IMG/VR virus record: IMGVR_UViG_3300046740_000705
Span: 1-50,938 of that record
DNA from: a virus
DNA: 50,938 bases
Strand: one strand, 5' to 3'
Positions 1 to 6,566 of this stretch are shown in pieces. A program made the position numbers and the translations under genes. The first letter of the stretch is position 1, and each line of letters opens with the position of its first letter. The notes beneath the pieces were generated by a model. It was given only the letters and a program-made list of their open reading frames with translations. It made no database searches and had not been told where the DNA came from.

Positions 1-48
1 GCATACGCCCGATATTGATAACCACAACGCATCTTTGGAGCGGAGAAC

Positions 49-294
49 ATGAAAAGCAAAATGACCGGCGACGAATTGCGGGCGGAATTAAAAGCGCTCG
101 ACATGAATCAGTCGGACCTGGCGCGGCGCCTCGGGATGACCTTCGGCGCGGTTAATCGGATGGTAAACAGCCACAACCAGGTTCCCAACTATGTCCCGGC
201 TAGCCTCGAAATGCTCCGGGAAATCAAGGAACTGCGGGCGGTTGTCGCGGCCTTGGCGCGGGCGCCGGACTTGTTAACCCGGCGGGAGGCATGA
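49..294 (+). CDS. Small HTH-like protein
   Basis: An 81-residue protein. Residues 14-45 (ALDMNQSDLARRLGMTFGAV) read as a helix-turn-helix of the XRE/Cro type, followed by a leucine-rich helix. ATG at 49 follows GGAG eight bases upstream; an in-frame ATG at 61 is a possible alternative. The stop overlaps the next start (ATGA). It is the first gene of a four-gene rightward cluster and diverges from the NusG-like gene if the molecule is circular. DNA binding is inferred from the HTH pattern; the target is unknown. Confidence 0.7.
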   Translation: MKSKMTGDELRAELKALDMNQSDLARRLGMTFGAVNRMVNSHNQVPNYVPASLEMLREIKELRAVVAALARAPDLLTRREA

Positions 295-521
295 AGATGA
301 AGAAAATTCCCTACTGCTACCGCTACACGATCAGCGACCCGGTGACCGGGGGCGACGTCGTTGCGCATTACGGCCGGCGCGAAGAGCCGCTAGCCGCCCT
401 GGTCGCGAACCTCAATCGGGCGATCGGCTACGATCGTTTCGTTGGCCGCACCTACCGCGACGACGACGGCCACCTCCACTGCGTCGACATGGTCCCCTGT
501 AGTGGCGTCACCCCCGTGTAG
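291..521 (+). CDS. Hypothetical protein
   Basis: 76 residues, coupled to the upstream HTH gene by ATGA. Basic N-terminus (MKMKKIPYCYRY), then a mixed sequence with VTGGDVVAHYGRREEPLAAL. No family recognised. Its TAG stop lies inside the second TGTAGTGGTG repeat of the 498-526 pair, so the end of the gene and the repeat are fused. Codon use matches the neighbours. Confidence 0.6.
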   Translation: MKMKKIPYCYRYTISDPVTGGDVVAHYGRREEPLAALVANLNRAIGYDRFVGRTYRDDDGHLHCVDMVPCSGVTPV

Positions 522-526
522 TGGTG
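498..526 (+). repeat. Paired 10-bp direct repeat, pair 1
   Basis: TGTAGTGGCG at 498-507 and TGTAGTGGTG at 517-526, 19 bases apart start to start. The second copy contains the TAG stop of the upstream gene. The same pairing recurs at 827-855 and 1180-1212. Confidence 0.75.
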
Positions 527-561
527 GCGGCCACCCGGCCGTCGAAATAGGAGCACGAGAC

Positions 562-831
562 ATGTTCGAGTTTATGGGGGTCGAGCACCCCACCCTGCCG
601 GCGATGCTAGACGCGATCGCCCGCGAGTGGCTCGCTGGTAATGACCAGCGCAGGATCAGCGACAGCGACGACCCCGAAGCGCTCGCCGCGGAGTGCATGC
701 GGGAGTGGAACCTCGACGACCGCGGCGACTTCGACGACCCGGACCAGCCGACGCACATGGACGCGCACGGCTATGACGTCCCCGACCTGGCCGCGGCCTT
801 TGCGCGGTTGCGGCCGCTGCGGCTGGTGTAG
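562..831 (+). CDS. Hypothetical acidic protein
   Basis: 89 residues starting MFEFMGVEHPTLP. The ATG at 562 is chosen because AGGAG lies eight bases upstream; a longer frame upstream is low-complexity shadow. The protein is acidic in its second half (DDRGDFDDPDQPTH). Like the previous gene it ends with TAG inside a TGTAGTGGTG repeat (827-836). No family recognised. Confidence 0.6.
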   Translation: MFEFMGVEHPTLPAMLDAIAREWLAGNDQRRISDSDDPEALAAECMREWNLDDRGDFDDPDQPTHMDAHGYDVPDLAAAFARLRPLRLV

Positions 832-855
832 TGGTGACAGCCCCTTGTAGCGGTG
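827..855 (+). repeat. Paired 10-bp direct repeat, pair 2
   Basis: TGTAGTGGTG at 827-836 and TGTAGCGGTG at 846-855, again 19 bases apart. The first copy carries the stop codon of the upstream gene. The pair sits just before the ribosome binding site of the next gene. Confidence 0.75.
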
Positions 856-874
856 TGAAACAGGAGAACCTTTG

Positions 875-1174
875 ATGAAGAAATTGCTTTTCCTCGGCGG
901 CTTGGTTTTGGTCGCGCTGATATTGGGCAACCAACAGGGAGGATTGCTTCAGACGCCTGCGCCAAGTCCGCCGCAGGAGTGCCAACCTAAGGAATACGAA
1001 GTCCGCAATATGATGCAGACCTTGCGGACCCAGGGTTACTCGGGGCAAGAGCTAATCGACCTGACGGCGTCGCTATCAAAAGTCCCGTGCGACCTCGTGC
1101 GGGAGTCCCAACGACGCGCCAACCAGCCAAAGCAGCCACTGCCGCCAGAGCTGCAGGCCTTGATTAAGAAGTGA
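875..1174 (+). CDS. Small membrane-anchored or secreted protein
   Basis: 99 residues. MKKLLFLGGLVLVALILG is a typical signal peptide or N-terminal anchor: two lysines, then about 15 hydrophobic residues. A Pro/Gln-rich mature part with two cysteines follows. AGGAG lies eight bases before the ATG at 875. It is last in the rightward cluster, and its 3' end overlaps by 11 bases the convergent end of the leftward early operon. No function recognised. Confidence 0.65.
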   Translation: MKKLLFLGGLVLVALILGNQQGGLLQTPAPSPPQECQPKEYEVRNMMQTLRTQGYSGQELIDLTASLSKVPCDLVRESQRRANQPKQPLPPELQALIKK

Positions 1175-1628
1175 CCTCTTGTAGTGGTGACCCGTCACCC
1201 TCTGTAGTGGTGACGTCGGCCGGGATAAACGCCCCGGCCGTCGGCCGCAGCTGCAGGGTGCCGGGCACCGGCCAAGCGGCCGGCGGCTGGTCATAGCCCG
1301 GCGGCTTCTTGGCATAGAAGGACACGCCGCGCAGGGTGCCCTGCTCTTGCTTCCGCGGCGGGTCGGCCAGGTTGGGCGGCGGCAATGTGCCGGCGGCCTT
1401 GTGGCGCTGGTAGAGCGCCAGCAGCTGATCCAGATGCCTGGTGTGCCATTCGTTGCCCTCGGGCATGCGGTCGAGCCGTAGGGTATAGGCGAGCGCCGGC
1501 TGTTCGATCGGCTTCTTCTTGTCGTCGACCGGCAATTTCCGCGTCAGCCGTTCGGGCAGGAAATCGAAATACAGCGCCGGGAATTCGTCGCCGTGATGCC
1601 GCTGCATCACAAACCAAACCGCTGCCAT
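1164..1628 (-). CDS. Hypothetical protein, last gene of early operon
   Basis: 154 residues starting MAAVWFVMQRHHGDEF. The start at 1628 overlaps the upstream stop as ATGA; a longer frame is a shadow. It contains a conserved-looking block (YTLRLDRMPEGNEWHTRHLD) and a proline-rich centre. No family recognised. It is the promoter-distal gene of a long translationally coupled leftward run, and its tail converges with the rightward cluster. Confidence 0.6.
   Translation of the reverse strand: MAAVWFVMQRHHGDEFPALYFDFLPERLTRKLPVDDKKKPIEQPALAYTLRLDRMPEGNEWHTRHLDQLLALYQRHKAAGTLPPPNLADPPRKQEQGTLRGVSFYAKKPPGYDQPPAAWPVPGTLQLRPTAGAFIPADVTTTEGDGSPLQEVTS
1180..1212 (+). repeat. Paired 10-bp direct repeat, pair 3
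   Basis: TGTAGTGGTG at 1180-1189 and 1203-1212, here 23 bases apart. Between them GGTGAC-CC-GTCACC (1186-1199) forms a small perfect palindrome. The pair lies in the 3' end of the converging leftward operon. Confidence 0.75.
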
Positions 1629-2050
1629 CAGACCTCCCGAAAGAAATCGCTCGGGCCGCAGGACCGAACCGGCTCGACACGGACAAAGGCGACATCGGCC
1701 AACGCCACCATAAAGGTCGTCACCGAGAAGGCGTTCTCGACTATCGGCACGACGTCGACCATCGATAGCGTCAGGACGGTGGGGCTTGCCGAAGCAGCCT
1801 GTTCCGGTCCCACTGACTGCGCGTTCCATTGCTCACGCAATCGCCTGATCTCGTCAGGGGTCAGAGCATCCCTGGTGGTGATGACCGGGAGCCGCACCGG
1901 CTGGAGCGTCAGCCGGTAGAACAACCGGATGACCGCGTGCGAGCAATCGTTGAACCCAACGGCGCGGACGGCCACGCTGGCGTGCTTTGGATTGTCGGAC
2001 TCGGCGAAGAGCATCGCCTCGATGCCGTCGCGGGTTTCCGTCCGGTTCAC
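1628..2050 (-). CDS. Hypothetical protein with LTPDEI motif
   Basis: 140 residues. The GTG at 2050 is chosen because it overlaps the upstream TGA as GTGA. Residues about 80-95 read ALTPDEIRRLREQWNAQ, which closely resembles ALTPEQIQALRRKWEQV in the small Cys-rich gene at 22528, so the two phage genes share a short helical module. The C-terminal half is hydrophobic with a beta pattern. Function unknown. Confidence 0.55.
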   Translation of the reverse strand: MNRTETRDGIEAMLFAESDNPKHASVAVRAVGFNDCSHAVIRLFYRLTLQPVRLPVITTRDALTPDEIRRLREQWNAQSVGPEQAASASPTVLTLSMVDVVPIVENAFSVTTFMVALADVAFVRVEPVRSCGPSDFFREV

Positions 2051-2316
2051 CGGCCCTCTCCTGCAGTGGCGATAAACTCCTCGTCGCCATAAGCTATCGC
2101 GATCTGACACGGCGCCTGCAATTCCTCTTTGAGGCGTCGCCCATCCTTCGGTCCGGGCCCCTTATAGGTGAGGACCACCCGCCAACGCTCGCTCAACAGC
2201 GTGATCATGCGGTGGACGGGCGCGCCACAATTGCACCGTGCTTTGATAAAACCCGTCGCCGGCAGCTCTTGCGGGGGTTCGCCGGGGACGAGGACGATCA
2301 CGCGGCCTTCCATCAT
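2047..2316 (-). CDS. Hypothetical protein
   Basis: 89 residues, starting MMEGRVIVLVPGEPPQE. Coupled on both sides: ATGA with the upstream gene and GTGA with the downstream one. It contains a CNCG pair (ARCNCGAPVHRM) that could bind a metal, but a second ligand pair is not evident. No family recognised. Confidence 0.55.
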   Translation of the reverse strand: MMEGRVIVLVPGEPPQELPATGFIKARCNCGAPVHRMITLLSERWRVVLTYKGPGPKDGRRLKEELQAPCQIAIAYGDEEFIATAGEGR

Positions 2317-2936
2317 GCTCGCCCCGACATTTCCGGTTGCCCCTGGAACCGCGCGATCATCTCCTTAAACAGGACGACAATGTCTTCGCGATCAGGTCCG
2401 TTGCTGATGTACCGGCAGCGCCCCTCGGCGAGGAATTCCGTCACCAGCAGGACCAAGGCGTACTTGCGACCAGGGCCACCGATCTGGTCGTTGAACATCT
2501 CGTCGAGGGCGGCTTCTGCCGCCACCATCTTGCGGAGCAATTCCTCCTCGGCGTCCTCTGGCTCGTTCGCCACCGCCGCCCGTTCGCGCTCAGCCATTTG
2601 CGCCGCTGCCGCCACAACCGAACCGGGCCGGCGTTTTTCGACCTCATCGTCGAAGGTCTTGCTGAACTCGTCGATCTCCCGCTGGATCGCGGCCATCATC
2701 GCCATGTCGGCAGCGGTGGGCTCATCTCCTTCAGAGACACCCTGGGTTATGACGTTGAAGATGGTAGTGGCCCCGCCGTAGAACGCCAGCCGCGTCTCGC
2801 GACGTTGGATTTCCGGCGCATCGGGCGGCAGCTCCATCCGATCGTAGGACCGCCACGCGGCGGCGATGCTGGGTGTCCCGTGCGGGACTGCCCCGCCGGG
2901 GCGGCCACCGGTATGAGGGCGGCGGCTGCGTTTCAT
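2313..2936 (-). CDS. Conserved-type phage protein, helical
   Basis: 207 residues starting MKRSRRPHTGGRPGG. The start at 2936 overlaps the stop of the small gene upstream. The N-terminus is basic. The middle (RRETRLAFYGGATTIFNVI, then PTAADMAMMAAIQREIDEF) is helical and resembles small unnamed proteins common in rhizobial prophages; that is recollection of a pattern, not a search. The C-terminal part is acidic and leucine-rich. Role unknown. Confidence 0.6.
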   Translation of the reverse strand: MKRSRRPHTGGRPGGAVPHGTPSIAAAWRSYDRMELPPDAPEIQRRETRLAFYGGATTIFNVITQGVSEGDEPTAADMAMMAAIQREIDEFSKTFDDEVEKRRPGSVVAAAAQMAERERAAVANEPEDAEEELLRKMVAAEAALDEMFNDQIGGPGRKYALVLLVTEFLAEGRCRYISNGPDREDIVVLFKEMIARFQGQPEMSGRA

Positions 2937-3064
2937 GGCCAGATCATAATGGTGATCTGCAGCCGGCGGTATTTGACCCACCAGCTGCGAGCGCGACAAA
3001 AGCCCCACGACAGCTTGCCCAGGTGGCGGGGCGGGTTGAGTAGCCGGGCTTCGCCTTTGCTCAT
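2933..3064 (-). CDS. 43-residue basic hypothetical protein
   Basis: This small frame fills the gap between two coupled genes. ATG at 3064 overlaps the upstream TGA (TGATG) and its TGA overlaps the next ATG (2936). It encodes a basic, Trp/Arg-rich peptide starting MSKGEARLLNPPRHLGK and ending IMIWP. Coupling at both ends is the main support for translation. No homology recognised. Confidence 0.5.
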   Translation of the reverse strand: MSKGEARLLNPPRHLGKLSWGFCRARSWWVKYRRLQITIMIWP

Positions 3065-3321
3065 CAGTGCTTCGCCCGACCGCGGCGGACCTCGTCGACT
3101 GTCGGCGTTGGCCCGACAATCGTCCTCCCGTGCTGATCAATATCGATCCCGACTTCGCTCAGCATCGCAATCAGATTGCTGACCGCCAGGCCTCGCTGCT
3201 CTTGGTCGAGCAAAAGCAGCATGCCGCAAAACGAACTGACCAACACCCCGGCCGAGTCCCAGGGATCGAGGCCTTCATCCTGCAGGTACTGCAGCAGGCT
3301 CACGTAGGTCCCGCGGCTCAT
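3064..3321 (-). CDS. Hypothetical helical protein
   Basis: 85 residues, MSRGTYVSLLQYLQDEGLDP. A hydrophobic helix (VLVSSFCGMLLLLDQEQ) follows, then a second helix (SNLIAMLSEVGIDI). ATG at 3321 overlaps the upstream stop. Amphipathic rather than clearly membrane-spanning. Function unknown. Confidence 0.6.
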   Translation of the reverse strand: MSRGTYVSLLQYLQDEGLDPWDSAGVLVSSFCGMLLLLDQEQRGLAVSNLIAMLSEVGIDIDQHGRTIVGPTPTVDEVRRGRAKH

Positions 3322-3911
3322 GACGGCCGGTTCCGCGAGCGCCAGTAGCGTTCGGCGAAATTCATCCTCATCTGGTTTTCTGGGGTCGGCGGGGTCGGCG
3401 GGCCCATCTGCAGTTCGCCATCCTGCCGCAGCAGTAGCCGCGACAAGGCCTGCCCGCTTTTGTCGGGCGCCATATCCCAGATCACGCCCATGCCGCCATC
3501 GATAATAGCGAGCACCAACGCCAGCACCGGCTGGCGGTTAAAATCCTCCTCGTGACCGGGCAATACCCACAGCCGCGTCACTGACAGTTCCTTGCCGTTG
3601 ACCCAGACCAGATCCTCCATCGGGTCGACGATAACACCGCAGCGGTCGGGCTTGAGATCAGCCTCCCAGTTGGCGACCAGCCAACCGCAACTCCACACCC
3701 GACACGAGGTGGGCCGCCGGGAATAAATCGAACAGCCGATATGGACCGATGGTAGGGCGTGTAGGTGCGGGCAACGCGTCCAGGCCTTCAGCCCGATCTC
3801 TTTCACCGGCACAGACGTGCAGCAGGCGGTGCAGCTGCCGCAGGTCTTGCCGGGGTGGGGGCGCAAATTATCCATGAGGTCGGCGACCTGGGCGAGGCGG
3901 ACGTCGTTCAC
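3318..3911 (-). CDS. YkgJ/UPF0153-type cysteine-cluster protein
   Basis: 197 residues with GTG start at 3911, overlapping the upstream TGA. The N-terminal half holds the cysteine pattern of the YkgJ family: CGSCTACC, then a CPHL segment, then CSIYSRRPTSCRVWSCGW. In that family the cysteines are thought to chelate zinc or iron. The C-terminal part (VTRLWVLPGHEEDF) is unassigned. A role in phage growth is not known; similar proteins are found scattered in phages and bacteria. Confidence 0.75.
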   Translation of the reverse strand: MNDVRLAQVADLMDNLRPHPGKTCGSCTACCTSVPVKEIGLKAWTRCPHLHALPSVHIGCSIYSRRPTSCRVWSCGWLVANWEADLKPDRCGVIVDPMEDLVWVNGKELSVTRLWVLPGHEEDFNRQPVLALVLAIIDGGMGVIWDMAPDKSGQALSRLLLRQDGELQMGPPTPPTPENQMRMNFAERYWRSRNRPS

Positions 3912-4345
3912 GGGACACAGGCCTCGTCTAATTTTCGAACTAAATCCGCGAGCGCATTGCGGATGCGGACAACGCAATGGTTGTCCTCGCGGTCGATGTG
4001 GATTTTATCATCGGAACCGGTGCTGAGATCGATCGTCTGGTCAATAAGCTCGACCAATGAAAAGCTCCAGGCCGGTTCCTCGTCCTCGTCCTTACCCAGC
4101 GGCAATCGGACATAAATCGTCAGCGGGTCAGCGGGCGCCTTGCCGCGGATTCCGTCATGGTAGTCCCACTCGTGCGGCAACCACGCGTGAAGGTGGTGTT
4201 CGGTGGCAATCTGCACCACCTCGGCCAGCGCAGTGTCGGCCATTCCTTCGACGATGTCGCGCAGCGCTTCCTTTACCGGCAGCGCCCAGGTCGAAAAATC
4301 GATCGGCGGGCTGTGCGCGACCCGCGTCATCTTTGCTGATGCCAT
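3908..4345 (-). CDS. Hypothetical protein
   Basis: 145 residues starting MASAKMTRVAHSPPIDF. Acidic, with helical stretches (VKEALRDIVEGMADTALAEV) and a C-terminal segment rich in charged residues (DDKIHIDREDNHCVVRIRNAL). Its TGA overlaps the GTG of the cysteine-cluster gene. No family recognised. Confidence 0.6.
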   Translation of the reverse strand: MASAKMTRVAHSPPIDFSTWALPVKEALRDIVEGMADTALAEVVQIATEHHLHAWLPHEWDYHDGIRGKAPADPLTIYVRLPLGKDEDEEPAWSFSLVELIDQTIDLSTGSDDKIHIDREDNHCVVRIRNALADLVRKLDEACVP

Positions 4346-4357
4346 AGCGGCCTCCGT

Positions 4358-4648
4358 TTACAGCGGGTCCATGCCGGCGTCGGTCGCCTCGTCGATCCAT
4401 GCCTGTATCGCCGCGAACGATGTCAAATAGTCGACCCGCCGCCGTAAATTGGTCAGCCAAGCGCGCTCATCCGGCGAAGCGTGGGGGTTCAGATCCCACA
4501 CCGGGGCCTCGATCCATTGTCGCAGGTAGGCGCGCATCGCCGCGATCTGTTCCGGTGACATGCTGCCGGCGAGGTAAGCCTCGACCGCCGGCCGCAGCAC
4601 GCCGGTCGTCTCATAAAGCCAATATCGAGGTTCGGTGCCGTAGGTCAC
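4358..4648 (-). CDS. Hypothetical protein sharing its start with the 4800-4919 gene
   Basis: 96 residues with a GTG start at 4648 (TYGTEPRYWLYETTG). Its first 13 residues match the start of the gene at 4800-4919 (TYGTEPHYWLYE), and the DNA of the two starts is also alike (4610-4648 versus 4881-4919). The rest (LTNLRRRVDYLTSFAAIQA) is helical. The pair looks like a partial gene duplication. Function unknown. Confidence 0.55.
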   Translation of the reverse strand: MTYGTEPRYWLYETTGVLRPAVEAYLAGSMSPEQIAAMRAYLRQWIEAPVWDLNPHASPDERAWLTNLRRRVDYLTSFAAIQAWIDEATDAGMDPL

Positions 4649-4657
4649 CGGAGTCGG

Positions 4658-4807
4658 CTAGTCTTTTGGCGGCACAAACGGTTCTAGCGCGTGCTTTGTG
4701 TTCGCCGCGTTCAGGGCTGCTTGGGAAAATCTCAGGGCATCCTCTGATTTTTCGGCAGAGGCGGCCTTCTCGATCATCTTGGTTACTTGCTCTTTCAGGT
4801 CACTCAT
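4658..4807 (-). CDS. 49-residue helical protein
   Basis: Starts MSDLKEQVTKMIEKAASAEK and continues as two charged helices (SEDALRFSQAALNAANTKHA), ending PPKD. ATG at 4807 overlaps the upstream gene's last codons by eight bases; TAG ends at 4658. The regular heptad-like pattern and coupling support a real gene. Small helical proteins of this type are common unnamed genes in alphaproteobacterial phages. Confidence 0.6.
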   Translation of the reverse strand: MSDLKEQVTKMIEKAASAEKSEDALRFSQAALNAANTKHALEPFVPPKD

Positions 4808-4919
4808 CGGGTTCTAGCTCCGAATTAAGGTTGGCGCTTAGGCTTTTAGGCGGCGCGCCAACGTTCCACCGCCCGTCGTTCTCATAAAGCCAATAATGGG
4901 GCTCGGTGCCGTAGGTCAT
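4800..4919 (-). CDS. 39-residue protein, partial duplicate of the 4358-4648 gene
   Basis: Begins MTYGTEPHYWLYENDG. The shared N-terminus and DNA-level similarity with the 4358-4648 gene end after about 13 codons. The remaining residues (KSLSANLNSELEPDE) are unrelated. ATG at 4919 is coupled to the upstream gene by ATGA. It may be a decayed or truncated copy, or an exchanged 5' end. Confidence 0.5.
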   Translation of the reverse strand: MTYGTEPHYWLYENDGRWNVGAPPKSLSANLNSELEPDE

Positions 4920-5242
4920 TGCGTCGGCTTTGGGTTGCGGATGTGGTTGGGATCGAGGAGGCGGGCGGCCTCGGGATCGTGCCACCAGCCCGGCATCGTC
5001 TGGCACATCGCGCAGACCGTCATCATCGGCCCGGCGATGACGATGATGTGGCGGCCGCATTCGGCGCAATCGAATTCCCGCACCGAATTAAGATCTTCGC
5101 CCATCGCCATGAACTCATGGAAAATATGGCAGCGTGGGCAATACCTCTGGCGCACGTCTTCGCCATGGTGGCTGGTCATGCCGCAGCGGCGACAGGTGAT
5201 CGACCGGCCATCGGCGCTAATGACGTAGGTGCGGCCGTTCAT
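4916..5242 (-). CDS. Zinc-ribbon protein
   Basis: 108 residues starting MNGRTYVISADGRSITC. It has three CxxC pairs (CRRC, CPRC, CAEC) and a fourth (CAMC), enough for two zinc ribbons. The start at 5242 overlaps the upstream stop; a longer frame is shadow. Probably a nucleic-acid or protein-binding adaptor; no specific family recognised. Confidence 0.65.
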   Translation of the reverse strand: MNGRTYVISADGRSITCRRCGMTSHHGEDVRQRYCPRCHIFHEFMAMGEDLNSVREFDCAECGRHIIVIAGPMMTVCAMCQTMPGWWHDPEAARLLDPNHIRNPKPTQ

Positions 5243-5436
5243 GCAGCGCTGCCCCGCGGCGCCAGCGACAGCAGCGTCTCCAGCACCGCCGACATCAGCG
5301 CGATCTCGCGATCGGCGGTCTGCTGCGACATCCGCCCGGCGCTCACTTGCCGCGGGTAGACCCGCCGGCGCATGCGGATTTCGCGATCGACGCAGGCGAT
5401 CTGATCGTCGAGGGTGGCGGGGAAGAGCCCGGTCAA
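5239..5436 (-). CDS. Hypothetical helical protein
   Basis: 65 residues, MTGLFPATLDDQIACVDREI. Mostly one long helical region (QQTADREIALMSAVLETLLS). Coupled by ATGA on both sides. No family recognised. Confidence 0.6.
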   Translation of the reverse strand: MTGLFPATLDDQIACVDREIRMRRRVYPRQVSAGRMSQQTADREIALMSAVLETLLSLAPRGSAA

Positions 5437-5684
5437 TGGACCTGCTCCGCCGTGCTCGTAAGCGTCGCCATGGTTTCAGCGGGAGAAAACCGCACCAGCT
5501 TGACCAGTGCATTTCTCATATCCGCCCACCGTTGCGCCGTCCGTCGGTAGCTTTCAGCCCCGTGTCGGTCGGTAAAGAGTAGCGGCTGGCTGCCATGCAC
5601 TGGGTGGTCGAAACCGACGATGTGCTCGCGGCCGTCGGGGTCGACCCAGACCCAGGCCCACAGTTCGGTGATTTGGGACGGCAT
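5433..5684 (-). CDS. Hypothetical protein
   Basis: 83 residues, MPSQITELWAWVWVDPDGRE. The start at 5684 overlaps the upstream TGA; upstream codons in the same frame are shadow. It carries a beta-rich start and a helical end (RRTAQRWADMRNALVKLV). No function recognised. Confidence 0.6.
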   Translation of the reverse strand: MPSQITELWAWVWVDPDGREHIVGFDHPVHGSQPLLFTDRHGAESYRRTAQRWADMRNALVKLVRFSPAETMATLTSTAEQVH

Positions 5685-5896
5685 CAGGGGGCCACCTTTA
5701 TGGTGGCGATCGGCTTCTCGCAGACGTAGCAAACCACCTCGATGGCGCCCGTGGCCTTGACATAGCGCACCTCAAGCCCCCGTGCGCTATGGCAGCCGGC
5801 ATTCAGGTGGAGGACGGAGTGGTCGTGGCCGCAATTCGCGGTGCCGCAGCCGGCCTGGTCGAGTTGTTGGCGGGTCAGCAGCGCTGGCATAAACAT
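5684..5896 (-). CDS. Small Cys/His-rich protein
   Basis: 70 residues with cysteines and histidines arranged CGTANCGHDHSVLHLNAGCH, then CYVC near the end. This suggests a zinc-binding fold. ATG at 5896 follows GGAGG with seven bases between, a strong start that opens the distal part of the early operon after a 670-base gap, so a promoter in that gap is likely. Confidence 0.65.
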   Translation of the reverse strand: MFMPALLTRQQLDQAGCGTANCGHDHSVLHLNAGCHSARGLEVRYVKATGAIEVVCYVCEKPIATIKVAP

Positions 5897-6566
5897 AATC
5901 GAGCCTCCAAGCTAGGCGCGGCGGCAGGCCCGGTGGTGACGGGCTTGTCGGGCTGCAGACCCTAGCCGCCGCGGGTTGCATCCTACCGCGCGGTTTGCGT
6001 TAGCCGCAAACGGAGTTGCCTGGGGCGGCAAATTTTTTTGCCCCGTCCAGACAGACTCCTCGCCATCGCGCGCGCGTATACACAGTCCTGCAACGGTGGG
6101 ACTGCATTACCGCCGGTGCAGGCAGCGTTCTCACAACCGTCATGGCCCCGAAAGCATCGCACTGTCCCTCCTGACGCTGCCATGGCGGTGCGGCGGGCTT
6201 GACGGCCCGCCCGCCCACAGTGCCGAAGCCCTGACCTTGGAGGCTACAGGCGGCTGCAAGAAAGTACTCGTTGCCGGACTTCGCCGGCCTCGCCCTGGTA
6301 GAGTGCGCTCCGCCCTCGCGCACGACCGACCATGCCGCCAACCGCTAAGTCGCTGGCAACATTGATCGGACCCCGGCGGGACTGTTCACCCGCTCCGCCT
6401 GTTCCGCGAGCGACTGGCGAAGCCAGTGGGGCCGCGGTGGCTTGGACTATTTTCCGGGCGGTTTCGCGGTGTCGTCCCCTACTACCGGCCGGGTCGGGAT
6501 ATGCTCTGCGCTATGTGGCCGTGACGCGTCGGTGCCTTGCTGGCACCGTGGGCGGCACGGGTCGCT
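5897..6566. other. 670-base structured non-coding stretch
   Basis: No frame here looks convincingly coding. It holds several perfect inverted repeats: GTTTGCG/CGCAAAC (5993-6011), GGCAAA-TTTT-TTTGCC (6027-6042), GGCGGGC/GCCCGCC (6192-6211), ACTGGC-GAA-GCCAGT (6413-6427) and CGGTGCC/GGCACCG (6530-6548). It lies just downstream of the RepA-like ATPase and upstream of the distal small genes. It could hold a replication origin, a structured RNA or leader, or a promoter; which is unresolved. Confidence 0.5.
6530..6548 (-). terminator. Hairpin after the ATPase gene
   Basis: CGGTGCC and GGCACCG form a perfect 7-bp stem with a 5-base loop, just past the stop of the ATPase gene (6567). No T-run follows on the minus strand, so it may be a stabilising hairpin rather than an intrinsic terminator. 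Confidence 0.3.

Noticed and set aside
5976-6365. Rightward frame of 129 codons in the 5897-6566 gap
   Set aside because: Arg/Pro/Ser-rich shadow-like composition, no ribosome binding site and overlapping frames of similar length on both strands; treated as non-coding.
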